From Holophagaceae bacterium (lineage in GTDB: Bacteria > Acidobacteriota > Holophagae > Holophagales > Holophagaceae), in the NCBI GenBank assembly GCA_016722505.1, contig JADKJH010000001.1, forward strand, positions 1,426,001 through 1,490,000: a DNA stretch of 64,000 nt. The letters are read 5' to 3'. Below, piece by piece: positions 34,819-44,004 of the stretch. Numbering within the stretch: position 1 is the first letter of the stretch; the number at the start of each line of letters is the position of its first letter. Made by a program: the position numbers and the translations under genes. The notes beneath the pieces were generated by a model. The model was given only the letters and a program-made list of their open reading frames with translations, was not told where the DNA came from and made no database searches.

Positions 34819-35442
34819 TTAGTTGCCGCCAAGCTGCGTGGGTTGATAACCCTCGCCAAAGGAAACGGGAACGCGCTGTTTCAGTTCTGTAACCAGGCGT
34901 TCCTGGGCTTGCTGTTGCTGTTTTTGTTGCCAAGCCTGGACAAGCTCAGTGTGCACAGCCTCGAAGGGTGGGAGTGTTTGAGTGCTGCCCGCAGCTTTTT
35001 GCTTGGCAACAGCTTCGTCGTAGATCATGTGTAAATCAGCTTCTGGCGCGGCCATGGACGCTGTTCGTTTTTCAAGGATGGCGCGCTTGTAGACTTCGGC
35101 CATAGCGGATTCTACTTGCAGCCGGACCTTTATATCCTTGTCCACACCTTCAAGTTTGGCCATTTCGATCAACGCTCTTTGCTCCGTAAGGTTTCCGATC
35201 CATTGATTGCGGCGGTCCTTCATTTTGGGATCCGTGAGGAGCGAATCGGCGTCCGATTGTTTGGGGGCCAGGGCTCGCACAATTCCTTCAAATTCTTTCT
35301 GGGTGATTTTTTGCCCGGCTACATTGGCTACCACAGGGCTGGAATCACGGGAACCCGTGCCGCAGCCAAGAGCCAGCGCCAAGAAAGGAGCAAGGGCAAG
35401 GGATAGGACGGTGGCTGGCGAGGTAGAGGTGGCCTGCTTCAT
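34819..35442 (-). CDS. SurA-N-like lipoprotein
   Basis: 207 aa from the ATG at 35442, preceded by GGAGACAACTC; upstream in-frame starts give no signal peptide. A lipoprotein signal (VLSLALAPFLALALGC) is followed by a SurA/PrsA-type N-terminal chaperone segment (VVANVAGQKITQKEFEGIVRAL, ALIEMAKLEGVDKDIKVRLQVE). The parvulin PPIase domain seems to be missing; the end is Gln-rich (QAWQQKQQQQAQERL). Probably an exported folding factor or accessory. Confidence 0.75.
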   Translation of the reverse strand: MKQATSTSPATVLSLALAPFLALALGCGTGSRDSSPVVANVAGQKITQKEFEGIVRALAPKQSDADSLLTDPKMKDRRNQWIGNLTEQRALIEMAKLEGVDKDIKVRLQVESAMAEVYKRAILEKRTASMAAPEADLHMIYDEAVAKQKAAGSTQTLPPFEAVHTELVQAWQQKQQQQAQERLVTELKQRVPVSFGEGYQPTQLGGN

Positions 35443-35618
35443 GAGTTGTCTCCGTGAATCTTTCAGAATGAGGGAGGAACGCAGGCGCTGCAATGGCGGA
35501 CCCGAGACGTTGCCCAAAAGCGCCCCCCGCTCTTAGGATAGTGAACAGCCTGAAAAGGCCGAAGAGGGTTGATCAAGCCAAAGGACGGCCAGCCTTCGGG
35601 GACTCATGGGGACTGAAA

Positions 35619-35915
35619 ATGAATGATGCAACGCAACTTGCAGGATTGGACCTACAGCTCTATTCGGCCACTTGGTGCGGAGACTGCCGCCGTCTGGATG
35701 GATGGCTCACCGAGCAGGGGCTTCACATCCCCAAGGTGGATATTGAAACAGAAGAAGGTGCCGCGGAGCGGTTGGAAGCCGCCACAGGCAAACGTGGGAT
35801 CCCGTATTTCCTGGTGAATGGGAAACGCTGGGTCCGGGGCTACCACAAAGAGCTTCCGCAACGCCTGGATACCGACCTGCTGATCCGGGAACTATTGGAA
35901 GCCGCGAAAGCCTGA
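35619..35915 (+). CDS. Glutaredoxin-like protein
   Basis: 98 aa from the ATG at 35619; longer in-frame starts run into non-coding-looking sequence. A thioredoxin fold with redox motif CGDC in YSATWCGDCRRLDGWL, the cis-Pro in GIPYFLVNG and VDIETEEGAAERLEAATG in between. Glutaredoxin/thioredoxin-like thiol oxidoreductase. Its last 30 codons are duplicated downstream (36008-36101). Confidence 0.82.
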   Translation: MNDATQLAGLDLQLYSATWCGDCRRLDGWLTEQGLHIPKVDIETEEGAAERLEAATGKRGIPYFLVNGKRWVRGYHKELPQRLDTDLLIRELLEAAKA

Positions 35916-36007
35916 ACGCCCCAGACACGCGTTACGCGACTACCCCCCGATCGCACAGTCCACTGGACTGCGCTCCCGCTCGCCTTTGGCTCGCGGAGGG
36001 GGCCCCG

Positions 36008-36101
36008 TGGGTCCGGGGCTACCACAAGGAACTTCCGCAACGCCTGGATACGGACCTGCTGATCCGGGAACTATTGGAAGCCGCGAAAGCCTGAGCGCCC
36101 C
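36008..36101 (+). repeat. Duplicated 3' end of the glutaredoxin-like gene
   Basis: 94 bases nearly identical (a handful of changes, for example aaagag/aaggaa) to 35829-35922, including the stop codon and following cgcccc. The two copies are separated by 85 bases of GC-rich sequence (35923-36007) with a cagtccactggactg palindrome and a gctcgcctttggctcgcgg stretch. It has no start codon, so it is not expressed by itself. Confidence 0.85.
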
Positions 36102-36221
36102 GAACCGGAGACGGGAGACCTTTCATCCAGGCAATGGCCGATATGACCATGTGATTTAAGCCTTTCGCTAGGATCTGCCTAGTCTCCATGGCATCCTAAG
36201 GGGTTCCTTTGGAGTTGATCT

Positions 36222-37265
36222 GTGGCGTCTATTCTTTCAGCCGAATTCTGGTCTAATTTGTTCACCTCCGACCTTGCCATTGATCTGGGCACGGCATCAG
36301 TCCTGATTCATACCAAACAGGCTGGACGCATCGTCGTCTACGAACCCTCTATCGTCGCCATCAACACCCAGACAGGTGAAGTCGAAGCTGTGGGTGACGA
36401 GGCCAAGCAGCTTCTAGGTCGCACCCCTCAGGGAGTGAAGACTGTGCGCCCCATGAAGGACGGGATGATTTTCGAGGTTGATGCGGCCGAAAAAATGCTT
36501 GCGATGTTCATCATCAAGGCCCGGCCCAACAAGGGTCTGGCCCGTACGCGCATTGTGGTGAGCGTGCCTCCCCGGGCCCATCAGGTGGCGCGCCGCGCCG
36601 TGAAACAGGTCTGCTATGACGCCAAAGCTGGCGAGGTCTTCCTGGTGGATCAGACCATGGTGGCTGCCATCGGGGCAGGCCTGTCCATCAACGAAAAACG
36701 CGGCTGCATGATCGTGGATGTCGGCGGCGGCACCACAGACGTTGCGGTGATCTCCTACAACGGCAAGGTGTTCTCGGATTCCATCACGGTGGCCGGGGAC
36801 GAAATGGACGAGGCGATCATCAAGTTCATCCGTGAGAAGTACAACGTGCTCATTTCCGAATCCAGCGCAGAACGGGTGAAGTGGGAGTTGGGTTCAGCTT
36901 TTCCATCGGAGCAGGTGCGCACCATGGAGATCAGTGGCCGGGACCAATTCGAGGGCCTGCCCAAGACCTTGACGCTGAATGATTCAGAAATCCGCGAGGC
37001 CCTTTCCGAGCCCATCAACGCCATTATCGATCTGGTGCGCAAAGCGCTCAATGAAACACCTCCGCAATTGGCGGCGGACCTCATCGAGCGGGGCATTTGC
37101 ATCACCGGAGGAGGTTCCAAAATTCAGGGCCTGGATGATCGGCTCCGAAAGGAGACCCACCTTCCGTGCTATCGGGCGGAGGATCCGCAGACTGCCGTGG
37201 TGCGTGGCACCGCCATGTTGCTTGAGGACATCCCCTTCCTGAGGCGCATTCAGATTCTTGATTAA
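36222..37265 (+). CDS. mreB: Rod-shape-determining actin homologue MreB
   Basis: 347 aa, GTG start with TTGGAG seven bases upstream. Actin-fold nucleotide motifs are visible: phosphate 1 DLAIDLGTASVLI, connect region and phosphate 2 MIVDVGGGTTDVAVIS, and the adenosine motif ICITGGGSKIQGLD. MreB filaments under the inner membrane position the elongasome. It heads the mre/mrd operon. The gap to mreC is unusually filled by a 273-base inverted-repeat element. Confidence 0.96.
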   Translation: MASILSAEFWSNLFTSDLAIDLGTASVLIHTKQAGRIVVYEPSIVAINTQTGEVEAVGDEAKQLLGRTPQGVKTVRPMKDGMIFEVDAAEKMLAMFIIKARPNKGLARTRIVVSVPPRAHQVARRAVKQVCYDAKAGEVFLVDQTMVAAIGAGLSINEKRGCMIVDVGGGTTDVAVISYNGKVFSDSITVAGDEMDEAIIKFIREKYNVLISESSAERVKWELGSAFPSEQVRTMEISGRDQFEGLPKTLTLNDSEIREALSEPINAIIDLVRKALNETPPQLAADLIERGICITGGGSKIQGLDDRLRKETHLPCYRAEDPQTAVVRGTAMLLEDIPFLRRIQILD

Positions 37266-37536
37266 GGGCCTGAAAGGGAATAAAGATGCCATTTGTTGGC
37301 CCCCAGCCGCGATGCACCCGCAAGGAAAGGCCCGCTGGGCATATCGAGAATACGCGCAAGGGCCTTGACGCCGCGGGGCGCGCGGATGGGCGCCAACCCT
37401 CCGGGCGAGGGCGGCGGGCGGCGCAATCCTGCGTTGGCCTCCCTCGCCGTATGGGCGATATGCCTTCGGTCGGCCGCCTTGTCTTGCTTGCCCGGCGCTC
37501 CTCGCAAATGGCATCCTTATTTCCTTTCAGGCCCTG
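37264..37536. repeat. Inverted-repeat element, copy B, between mreB and mreC
   Basis: The ends are a 31-bp inverted repeat with two mismatches (37264-37294 and 37506-37536, starting agggcctgaaagg). The core 37304-37500 is related to copy A at 33398-33592 and is itself partly self-complementary (ggcatatcgagaatacg against cgtatgggcgatatgcc). It begins in the mreB stop codon and ends at the base before the mreC ATG, so the element fills the whole spacer and would form a large hairpin in the mRNA. Confidence 0.8.
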
Positions 37537-38406
37537 ATGGCCACCCGGGCCAGATGGCGCTCTGCAGGTTGGCAGGCTTGGCTGCTCGCCTTGCTATGGC
37601 TTGGGCATGGGCTCTGGGTGATGAGTGGGAGGTGGCCAGGCTTGGGCCTGGTCAAGGCGTTGAATTTCATCTCCGGGCCAGTGCTCAAGATCTCCGCCAA
37701 GTGGGAGGCCCGCCGCGTGGCCAGGAGCCAAACCACCAATAATCTCTCGATCGCTGAAAAGGAGATCGCCCAACTCAAAGCCAGGATTGGATTGTTTGAA
37801 TTGCAGGAGGCGCGGGAAGGCCCCCGCCGATCCGAGGCCGAAGAAGCTATCCGCCTCTTGGGACTCAAGCAACAGCTACCCTTGGAAACCAAAGCCGCCC
37901 GGGTCATCGCCAATACCCGCACCGCCCCCTTTGGCGGATTGGTGATTGATCAGGGCTCGGAGCTGGGCCTCCAGCCTGATCAAGGTGTCATCGCCCCGGA
38001 GGGCGTGGTGGGACGCATCTGGAGCGCGGGGCCCCGGCAGGCCAGTGTGCTGCCTCTGGATGCATACAATGCCTCCACGGGTGTGATGCTGGCCCGCAGC
38101 CGTGCGACAGGCGTCTTGCAGGGCACTGGCCCAGGAAAGGCCGAAATCCGCTACATCAGCAGCCAGGAGGGAGTCCAGGTGGGTGAAGCGGTTTACACCT
38201 CCGGCCTGGATCGTATCTTCCCACGCGGGCTCTTGATTGGCTTCGTGAGCCAAGTGCGGCCAAGGGATGCCGAGCTGAAAGTGGAAGTCTCGCTTTCCGC
38301 GCCTTTGGACCGTCTATATCTCGTGCTGGTGCTGCCATCCAAGCCGCCAATTGAAGTGAGCTCTCCTGCGGCACCCCCAGCGGGTTCCGGGAAGGGCCTG
38401 CCATGA
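37537..38406 (+). CDS. mreC: Rod-shape-determining protein MreC
   Basis: 289 aa. An N-terminal membrane helix (WLLALLWLGHGLWVM) is followed by a coiled coil (NNLSIAEKEIAQLKARIGLFELQ) and the beta-rich MreC domain with ARVIANTRTAPFGGLVIDQGSE, GVIAPEGVVGRIW and GVQVGEAVYTSGLDRIFPRGL. MreC scaffolds MreB-MreD-PBP2 in the periplasm. The C-terminal 20 residues are Pro/Ala-rich. It overlaps mreD by 4 bases. Confidence 0.93.
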   Translation: MATRARWRSAGWQAWLLALLWLGHGLWVMSGRWPGLGLVKALNFISGPVLKISAKWEARRVARSQTTNNLSIAEKEIAQLKARIGLFELQEAREGPRRSEAEEAIRLLGLKQQLPLETKAARVIANTRTAPFGGLVIDQGSELGLQPDQGVIAPEGVVGRIWSAGPRQASVLPLDAYNASTGVMLARSRATGVLQGTGPGKAEIRYISSQEGVQVGEAVYTSGLDRIFPRGLLIGFVSQVRPRDAELKVEVSLSAPLDRLYLVLVLPSKPPIEVSSPAAPPAGSGKGLP

Positions 38407-38885
38407 GTGTCCGACATGCCCCGGCCGCAGTGCGGCCTTCCCTGGTCTGCTCAGTTGCGCTGGTGGGAATCTTTTTTTCGGCGCCTTGGCCGTCCCTTCA
38501 AGCCGTATTCCATGTTGCCTTGGTGCTTGGCTTGGCGCCCCTGGAGACAGTCCCGCTAGTGGCTGGCCTTTGGGCTGTGGCGGCGGGTTGGATAGTAGAA
38601 GGCACGCTCCGCATGGTCCCCCATCCGGGTGGTGCGGCCTGGGTGGACCTGACCTTGGCTCTGACGGTGCTTTTCTTCAACCGTTTCTGGCCCCCGGATA
38701 GGCGCCTGATCTGGTGGGGGAGATTGGTGGGGTTCACCCTGTTGCACACACTGCTGTCGTTCTTTGCGGTAGCTTTGGCTTCCGGACCCCACCCTTTAGG
38801 CCGTGGCTGGCTCTGGGCTTTGCTGACATCGCCCCTATGGGCGATGCTGGCTTGGCGATTGAAACCCACCGCCCACCCGAGGTAG
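38403..38885 (+). CDS. mreD: Rod-shape-determining membrane protein MreD
   Basis: 160 aa, with about five hydrophobic segments (for example SLVCSVALVGIFFSAPW, WVDLTLALTVLFFNRFW and GFTLLHTLLSFFAVALA). Sequence conservation in MreD is weak; the call rests on length, topology and its place between mreC and the PBP2 gene. ATGA overlap with mreC. Confidence 0.85.
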   Translation: MSVRHAPAAVRPSLVCSVALVGIFFSAPWPSLQAVFHVALVLGLAPLETVPLVAGLWAVAAGWIVEGTLRMVPHPGGAAWVDLTLALTVLFFNRFWPPDRRLIWWGRLVGFTLLHTLLSFFAVALASGPHPLGRGWLWALLTSPLWAMLAWRLKPTAHPR

Positions 38886-38887
38886 CT

Positions 38888-40822
38888 GTGGACCTCCGCC
38901 AAAGAAATCTTATGCTCAAGCGGCTGACCAACCTTCAAGCGGCAGCTTGGCTGATGGTGCTGGGGTTAGGTCTTGTCTATGCCTGGTTGCAGGTGGTCCG
39001 GCGGAGCGAATTACAGAGGCTTGCGCTCAGCCAGGCTGTGAAAGTGCGTACCACGCCTGCGCCACGAGGCATCATCTTCGACCGGAACGGTCATCGCCTT
39101 GTAGACAATCGCAGGGCCCTGCACCTGGTGATCCAGCAGGAGGACCTGCCAAAGGATTCCGCACAGTTGGAATTCCTGGCCCAAGCGCTGGAGCAGGAAC
39201 CCGAGCAGTTGAAGCGCCGGGTGCAACTGGCGCGAACCTCGGGAATGAAACGATCCTTGATCGTGCAGGACAACCTGGACGATGCTGGCTTGGCCCGAGC
39301 CGAAAACTTGAGGGCGAGATTTCCGTTTTTGAGCATCGAAGTGGCGCCACGCAGGGTGTATCAGGGTGATGAGTTGGCCGCCCACGTGCTTGGGTACGTG
39401 GGCGAAGTGAATCCGCAGCTCATGTCAAAAGAGCCGGGCCGCTACCAGTTGGGCGAGATCGTGGGACGCAGCGGATTCGAGGCTGCCCGGAACGATCTGC
39501 TGAAGGGACAGGATGGCCTCCGGAAAAGCCTGGTGGACCACCTCGGCCGCGAAGTGGCCCTTTATGGCCTGGAGAATTCCACTCCGGGCCAGAGCGTTTA
39601 TCTCACCCTGGATGCGGGGCTGCAAAAGACCATGCAGGACGCCTATGGCGAAGAGCGCGGCGCCGGGGTGGTGATTGATCTGCGGGACGGTGGAATCCTG
39701 GCCCTCTACTCCAGTCCTTCCTTCGACCCCAACGCCTTCCTAGGCCACATGAGCCAGGAGGACGTGGATCAATATGTGCGCAATCCCACCCAGCCGATGT
39801 TGGATCGGGCCACGCAGGGGCTTTATCCGCCTGGATCCACCTACAAGCTTCTGATAGCGCTGTCCGCTCTGGAAAAGGGCATCATCACACCGGAAACCAC
39901 GTTCACCTGCCACGGGCGGAAAACGTATTACGGCCGGGAATTCCGCTGTGACGCGGTGCATGGGACCTTGAATCTCATTCAGGCCATCGCCCGCAGTTGC
40001 GATGTGTATTTCTACGAATTGGGGATGCGGCTTGATGTGGATGAGATCCATGCGACCGCGGCGAAATATGGGCTCACGGAACTCACCCAGGTGGATCTCC
40101 CCAATGAATTGCCCTCTCGCATTCCAAGCCGGGAGTGGAAGGCCAAGCATGGGCGCAAGGAAAAGAAATGGTACGCCGGAGAAACCATCAGCGTGGCCAT
40201 CGGGCAGGGGCAGAATGGACTCACACCCATCGCGCTGGCGCGCTTCTACGCCATGCTCGGGGCAAAAGGGAAAGTGCTCACCCCCCACCTGCTATATGGC
40301 CAGCGTGATGAAGCCGGGCAGATGGCCATTGTGCCACCCCCGAAACCACGGGATGCGGGGCTCGACCCGAAAATCTGGGCAGCCTTGGACGAGGGATTGT
40401 ATGAGGTGGTGCGCAGCGGCACCGCGCACAGCTCAGCCTTGCCGGGTGTCACCATGTGCGGCAAGACCGGCACCAGCCAAGTCACAACCTTTGTGGATAA
40501 GGCGCACTACAGCACTCTGGCCAAGCAGTTCCGGGACAACGCTTTGTTCGCGGGCTATGCCCCCAGGGAGAACCCGCAAATCGCTTGGGCGATCGTCGTG
40601 GAAAACGCTGGTTTTGGCGCCGATGCCGCGGCGCCAATCGCACGGAAATTGTGTCAATACTGGTTCCTTGACCGATTGAAGAAGCCCTTGCCACCCCCAG
40701 GCGGGAAATTGCCGGACGCTTTTGAAGAAGCGCAAAACGATGAGGCCGAACCTGGGCCCGCTGCTGACGCGCCTGCGGTGAAGACTACGCCCAAGCCCGC
40801 AGATACCGGGGTTCAGCGATGA
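38888..40822 (+). CDS. mrdA: Penicillin-binding protein 2 (elongasome transpeptidase)
   Basis: 644 aa from a GTG at 38888, supported by GAGG five bases before it; the ATG at 38912 has no ribosome site. One N-terminal membrane helix (LQAAAWLMVLGLGLVYAWL), a PBP dimer domain (TPAPRGIIFDRNGHRLVDN), then the transpeptidase domain with Ser317 in PPGSTYKLL, SCD in ARSCDVYFYELG and Lys526-Thr-Gly in CGKTGTSQV. It cross-links peptidoglycan in lateral wall synthesis with RodA. The C-terminal tail is Pro/Ala-rich. The stop overlaps the rodA start by 4 bases. Confidence 0.94.
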   Translation: MDLRQRNLMLKRLTNLQAAAWLMVLGLGLVYAWLQVVRRSELQRLALSQAVKVRTTPAPRGIIFDRNGHRLVDNRRALHLVIQQEDLPKDSAQLEFLAQALEQEPEQLKRRVQLARTSGMKRSLIVQDNLDDAGLARAENLRARFPFLSIEVAPRRVYQGDELAAHVLGYVGEVNPQLMSKEPGRYQLGEIVGRSGFEAARNDLLKGQDGLRKSLVDHLGREVALYGLENSTPGQSVYLTLDAGLQKTMQDAYGEERGAGVVIDLRDGGILALYSSPSFDPNAFLGHMSQEDVDQYVRNPTQPMLDRATQGLYPPGSTYKLLIALSALEKGIITPETTFTCHGRKTYYGREFRCDAVHGTLNLIQAIARSCDVYFYELGMRLDVDEIHATAAKYGLTELTQVDLPNELPSRIPSREWKAKHGRKEKKWYAGETISVAIGQGQNGLTPIALARFYAMLGAKGKVLTPHLLYGQRDEAGQMAIVPPPKPRDAGLDPKIWAALDEGLYEVVRSGTAHSSALPGVTMCGKTGTSQVTTFVDKAHYSTLAKQFRDNALFAGYAPRENPQIAWAIVVENAGFGADAAAPIARKLCQYWFLDRLKKPLPPPGGKLPDAFEEAQNDEAEPGPAADAPAVKTTPKPADTGVQR

Positions 40823-41931
40823 ATTTGCCATTGACGCCCAACGTGCTGAACAAATCGGCCCGCAACCTGGATCCTATCCTATTGTTCCTCGTGCTGGTTC
40901 TCAGCGTGCTTGGCACGCTCACCCTTTACTCCGCAGGGAAGGGCACGCTCCATCAACACCTTTGGCTCCGGCAGAGCGTATGGAACGGACTTGGCTTCCT
41001 GGCGATGCTGCTGCTTTCAAAGTTCGATTACAGACGGTTGGCGCAAAGCAGCCTGCCGATTTATGTGGCGGGCCTATTGAGCCTTCTAGTGGTTTTGGTC
41101 ATTGGCCATACAGTGGCGGGTTCAAAAAGTTGGCTGTCCCTGGGGGGCGTCAATCTCCAGCCCTCTGAATTCGTGAAGTGGCTGGCGCTGCTGTTCGTGG
41201 CCCATCGCCTGGGTACGAAATCGCCAGAGGCTCTTACAGCCTGGGATCTGGCAGGGGCCGCGGGATTATTATTCTTCCCGATGTTCCTGGTGCTTAAACA
41301 ACCGGATCTGGGCGTGGCGATGACCTATACGCCCATCCTGCTGCTGTTTCCACTGCTTCGGGGAATCCGCTGGCGCTGGGTATTGGTAGGCGTCTTGGGA
41401 TTCTCGCTGCTCACCACGGTGGTCTGGAATTACAAACTGAAACCCTACCAAAAAGAGCGCATCCTCACGTTCATTGATCCTTCACGGGACTTGAAAGGCA
41501 AAGGCTATCAGGTGAATCAAAGCCGCATCGCCATTGGCGCCGGTGGGTTGTGGGGCAGAGGCTATATGAGCGGTTCCCAGACCCAGTTGAATTTCCTTCC
41601 CGTGAAGACCACTGATTTTGTGTTTTCTGTCTGGGCCGAAGAGCGGGGTTTTGTGGGCATCCTGATGGCACTTGTCCTATTCGGTGTGTTGCTCCATCGA
41701 ATATTGGGCATCGCCGGAGAAGCCACCACGGCCATCGGGACTTACTTTTGCGTCGGCGCCGCGGGGATATTCGGCTTCCACATCCTGATCAATATCGGCA
41801 TGGTGAGCGGCGCTCTGCCGACCACGGGCATACCATTGCCGTTTTTCACTTATGGAGGTTCCAGCACGCTGGCCTTTTTCATGGCTTTGGGCATCATCAT
41901 GAACATCCACCACCAGGCCAAGTCGAGGTGA
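40819..41931 (+). CDS. rodA: SEDS peptidoglycan polymerase RodA
   Basis: 370 aa with about ten membrane segments. SEDS signatures present: GSKSWLSLGGVNLQPSEFVK, LKQPDLGVAMTY and the C-terminal NIGMVSGALPTTGIPLPFFTYGG (GxxPxTGxPLPFxSYGG type). RodA is the glycosyltransferase partner of PBP2. Coupled to mrdA (ATGA), and only two bases separate its stop from the first GT41 gene. Confidence 0.94.
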   Translation: MNLPLTPNVLNKSARNLDPILLFLVLVLSVLGTLTLYSAGKGTLHQHLWLRQSVWNGLGFLAMLLLSKFDYRRLAQSSLPIYVAGLLSLLVVLVIGHTVAGSKSWLSLGGVNLQPSEFVKWLALLFVAHRLGTKSPEALTAWDLAGAAGLLFFPMFLVLKQPDLGVAMTYTPILLLFPLLRGIRWRWVLVGVLGFSLLTTVVWNYKLKPYQKERILTFIDPSRDLKGKGYQVNQSRIAIGAGGLWGRGYMSGSQTQLNFLPVKTTDFVFSVWAEERGFVGILMALVLFGVLLHRILGIAGEATTAIGTYFCVGAAGIFGFHILINIGMVSGALPTTGIPLPFFTYGGSSTLAFFMALGIIMNIHHQAKSR

Positions 41932-41933
41932 CG

Positions 41934-44000
41934 ATGCAGGGAGCAGAAACTGGATGGGCCGCGGCTCAGGACGACTATTACCGCGGTGATCTGGTGGGCG
42001 CCTTGGCTCATTGTCAAGCCGTGGTGAATGCTACTCCAGGGCATGGCGAGGCCTGGCATCTTGGAAGCGTGATACTCCATGGCTTGGGGCGTCTCGATGA
42101 GGCTCTGCGATGGATTGACCAAGCCGTGGCCCTTGACCCTGTTTCTGCGCCAATCCAGCTCCATCGTGCGCTCATGCTGCGAAAGAAAGGGGATGCTGAT
42201 GCCGCCAGGTCCGCATTTGAAGCTGTGCTTGAGCGGCAACCCAAGAATTCCGACGCCCACTATTTTCTTGGCCTGATGGCTTATGACCGGAACGATGGCG
42301 CCGGAGCTGTGGACCACTTCCGGCAGGCATTGCTCCAATCGCCAGATCTTGCGGATGCCCACACCCGCCTGGGTTCGTTGTTGGATGGGGCGGGTCAACC
42401 GAATGAGGCCCGTCGGCATTTCCAGAAGGCAGCCATGCTTCTGCCCGAGGATGCAGGCGCCCAATTCAATCTGGGGGAAGTCAATCGTCACCTGGGCCGC
42501 AACACTGAAGCCATTGCTGCCTTCCAGCGCGCAGTGGCATTGGACCCTTCATTTAGCGCGGCCTTGCATAACCTTGGAACCTTGTTGCGGTTGGAATGGC
42601 GCATCCAGGAGGCCCTGGCAGTCTTTGAACAGGCGGAGCGGCTCAAGCTGGATCCGCCGACCATGAACAATCATGCTCGGCTGCTGAAAGACTTGGGCTT
42701 ATTGGAGGGCGCCCTTTCCCGTTTCGGGCAGGCGGTCCAGCTCGAACCTGGATCAATGCTGATGCGCAGCAACTACATCTATGCGCTTCATTTTTCCGAT
42801 GCGATCTCTGATGAGGCCCTGGCCGAAGCCCATCGGGCATGGTCTGCGGTTCATGAAGCACCTGCGATTCCACTGGCTTCCACCCCAGCGCGGAATCCAG
42901 GCAAACGTCTCCGCGTTGGATTCGTGTCCCCGAATTTCCACAGGCACTCCTGCGCATTTTTCCTGGAGCCTTTGCTAAGCCATTACGATCACGGGTCCCT
43001 CGAAATCATTGCCTATGCATCCGTGGGAATTGAAGACGCTGTGACAGACCGCCTCCGCGGCCTGGTGGACCAGTGGCGGGATGTGAAGGACATGGAAGAT
43101 CGGCAATTGGCGGAACTGATCCGCCAGGATGGTGTGGACGTTCTTGTGGACTTGGCCGGACATACCGCCGGAAACCGGCTCGGCGCCTTCGTTTTCAAGC
43201 CCGCACCGCTTCAAGCGACCTGGCTGGGCTATCCGAACACGACGGGGCTTGTTCGGATGGACTTGCGTTTCAGCGATGATTGGGCCGATCCAGTGGGATC
43301 CACTACCTGGCATTCGGAACGTGTAGCGCGGTTGCCGGATGGATTTCTCTGTTACCAGCCCGCCCGTGAAGCTCCAGAAGTCGCTGAAACACCGATGGAA
43401 CGCAGGGGATACCCAACCTTCGGCTGCTTCAATGCATTGGCTAAGCTCAGCGACGCCACCCTGCGCCTTTGGGCGGATATTTTGCGACGCCTCCCAGAAG
43501 CCAGGCTCTACCTCAAGACTTGGGCCTTTGGAGATGAATCCGCCAAGGCCTTGGTGGTGGAGCGTCTCGTGGAATCAGGGCTGCCCATGGACCGGGTGCT
43601 GCTTTCTTCATGGGTGGAGGCCGACGGTGACCATTTGGGCCTCTACAGCCAGATAGATATCGCGCTGGATCCATTTCCGTACAATGGCACCACCACCACT
43701 TGCGAAGCGATGTGGATGGGCGTGCCGGTCATCGCCCTGAAGGGGAAACGCCATTCGGCACGGGTTGGATCGAGCCTGCTGAACCAGGTTGGGCTTCCGG
43801 AACTTATCGCGTCCAATGAATCAGAGTATGTGGAGATGGCCGTGGCGCTTGGTGGGAACTGCGAATATTTGAAGAAGCTGCGTGGAGGCCTTCGAGCACG
43901 CATGGCGCGTTCTCCGCTTTGTGATGGACCGGCCTTCGCAAAAAAGTTCGAAGCCGCATTGCGATCAGCTTGGGTGGAATGCTGTGAGATGGTGGGCTGA
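41934..44000 (+). CDS. TPR / GT41 glycosyltransferase (SPINDLY/OGT-like), paralogue 1
   Basis: 688 aa from the ATG at 41934 after GAGG. The first 300 or so residues are TPR repeats (for example AWHLGSVILHGLGRLDEAL, FLGLMAYDRNDGAGAVDHF, AQFNLGEVNRHLGRNTEAI). The C-terminal half is a GT41 domain: RVGFVSPNFHRHSCAFFLEP, DVLVDLAGHTAGNRLGAF, ATWLGYPNTTGL, DIALDPFPYNGTTTTCEAMW and GVPVIALKGKRHSARVG, the UDP-sugar region. Homologues transfer GlcNAc or fucose to Ser/Thr of proteins. Its coupling to rodA is unexpected. Confidence 0.9.
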   Translation: MQGAETGWAAAQDDYYRGDLVGALAHCQAVVNATPGHGEAWHLGSVILHGLGRLDEALRWIDQAVALDPVSAPIQLHRALMLRKKGDADAARSAFEAVLERQPKNSDAHYFLGLMAYDRNDGAGAVDHFRQALLQSPDLADAHTRLGSLLDGAGQPNEARRHFQKAAMLLPEDAGAQFNLGEVNRHLGRNTEAIAAFQRAVALDPSFSAALHNLGTLLRLEWRIQEALAVFEQAERLKLDPPTMNNHARLLKDLGLLEGALSRFGQAVQLEPGSMLMRSNYIYALHFSDAISDEALAEAHRAWSAVHEAPAIPLASTPARNPGKRLRVGFVSPNFHRHSCAFFLEPLLSHYDHGSLEIIAYASVGIEDAVTDRLRGLVDQWRDVKDMEDRQLAELIRQDGVDVLVDLAGHTAGNRLGAFVFKPAPLQATWLGYPNTTGLVRMDLRFSDDWADPVGSTTWHSERVARLPDGFLCYQPAREAPEVAETPMERRGYPTFGCFNALAKLSDATLRLWADILRRLPEARLYLKTWAFGDESAKALVVERLVESGLPMDRVLLSSWVEADGDHLGLYSQIDIALDPFPYNGTTTTCEAMWMGVPVIALKGKRHSARVGSSLLNQVGLPELIASNESEYVEMAVALGGNCEYLKKLRGGLRARMARSPLCDGPAFAKKFEAALRSAWVECCEMVG

Positions 44001-44004
44001 AACG

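Noticed and set aside
33372..37536. Short GC-rich elements as CRISPR or tandem-repeat array
   Set aside because: Only two distant copies of the core with dissimilar arms; no regular repeat-spacer spacing.
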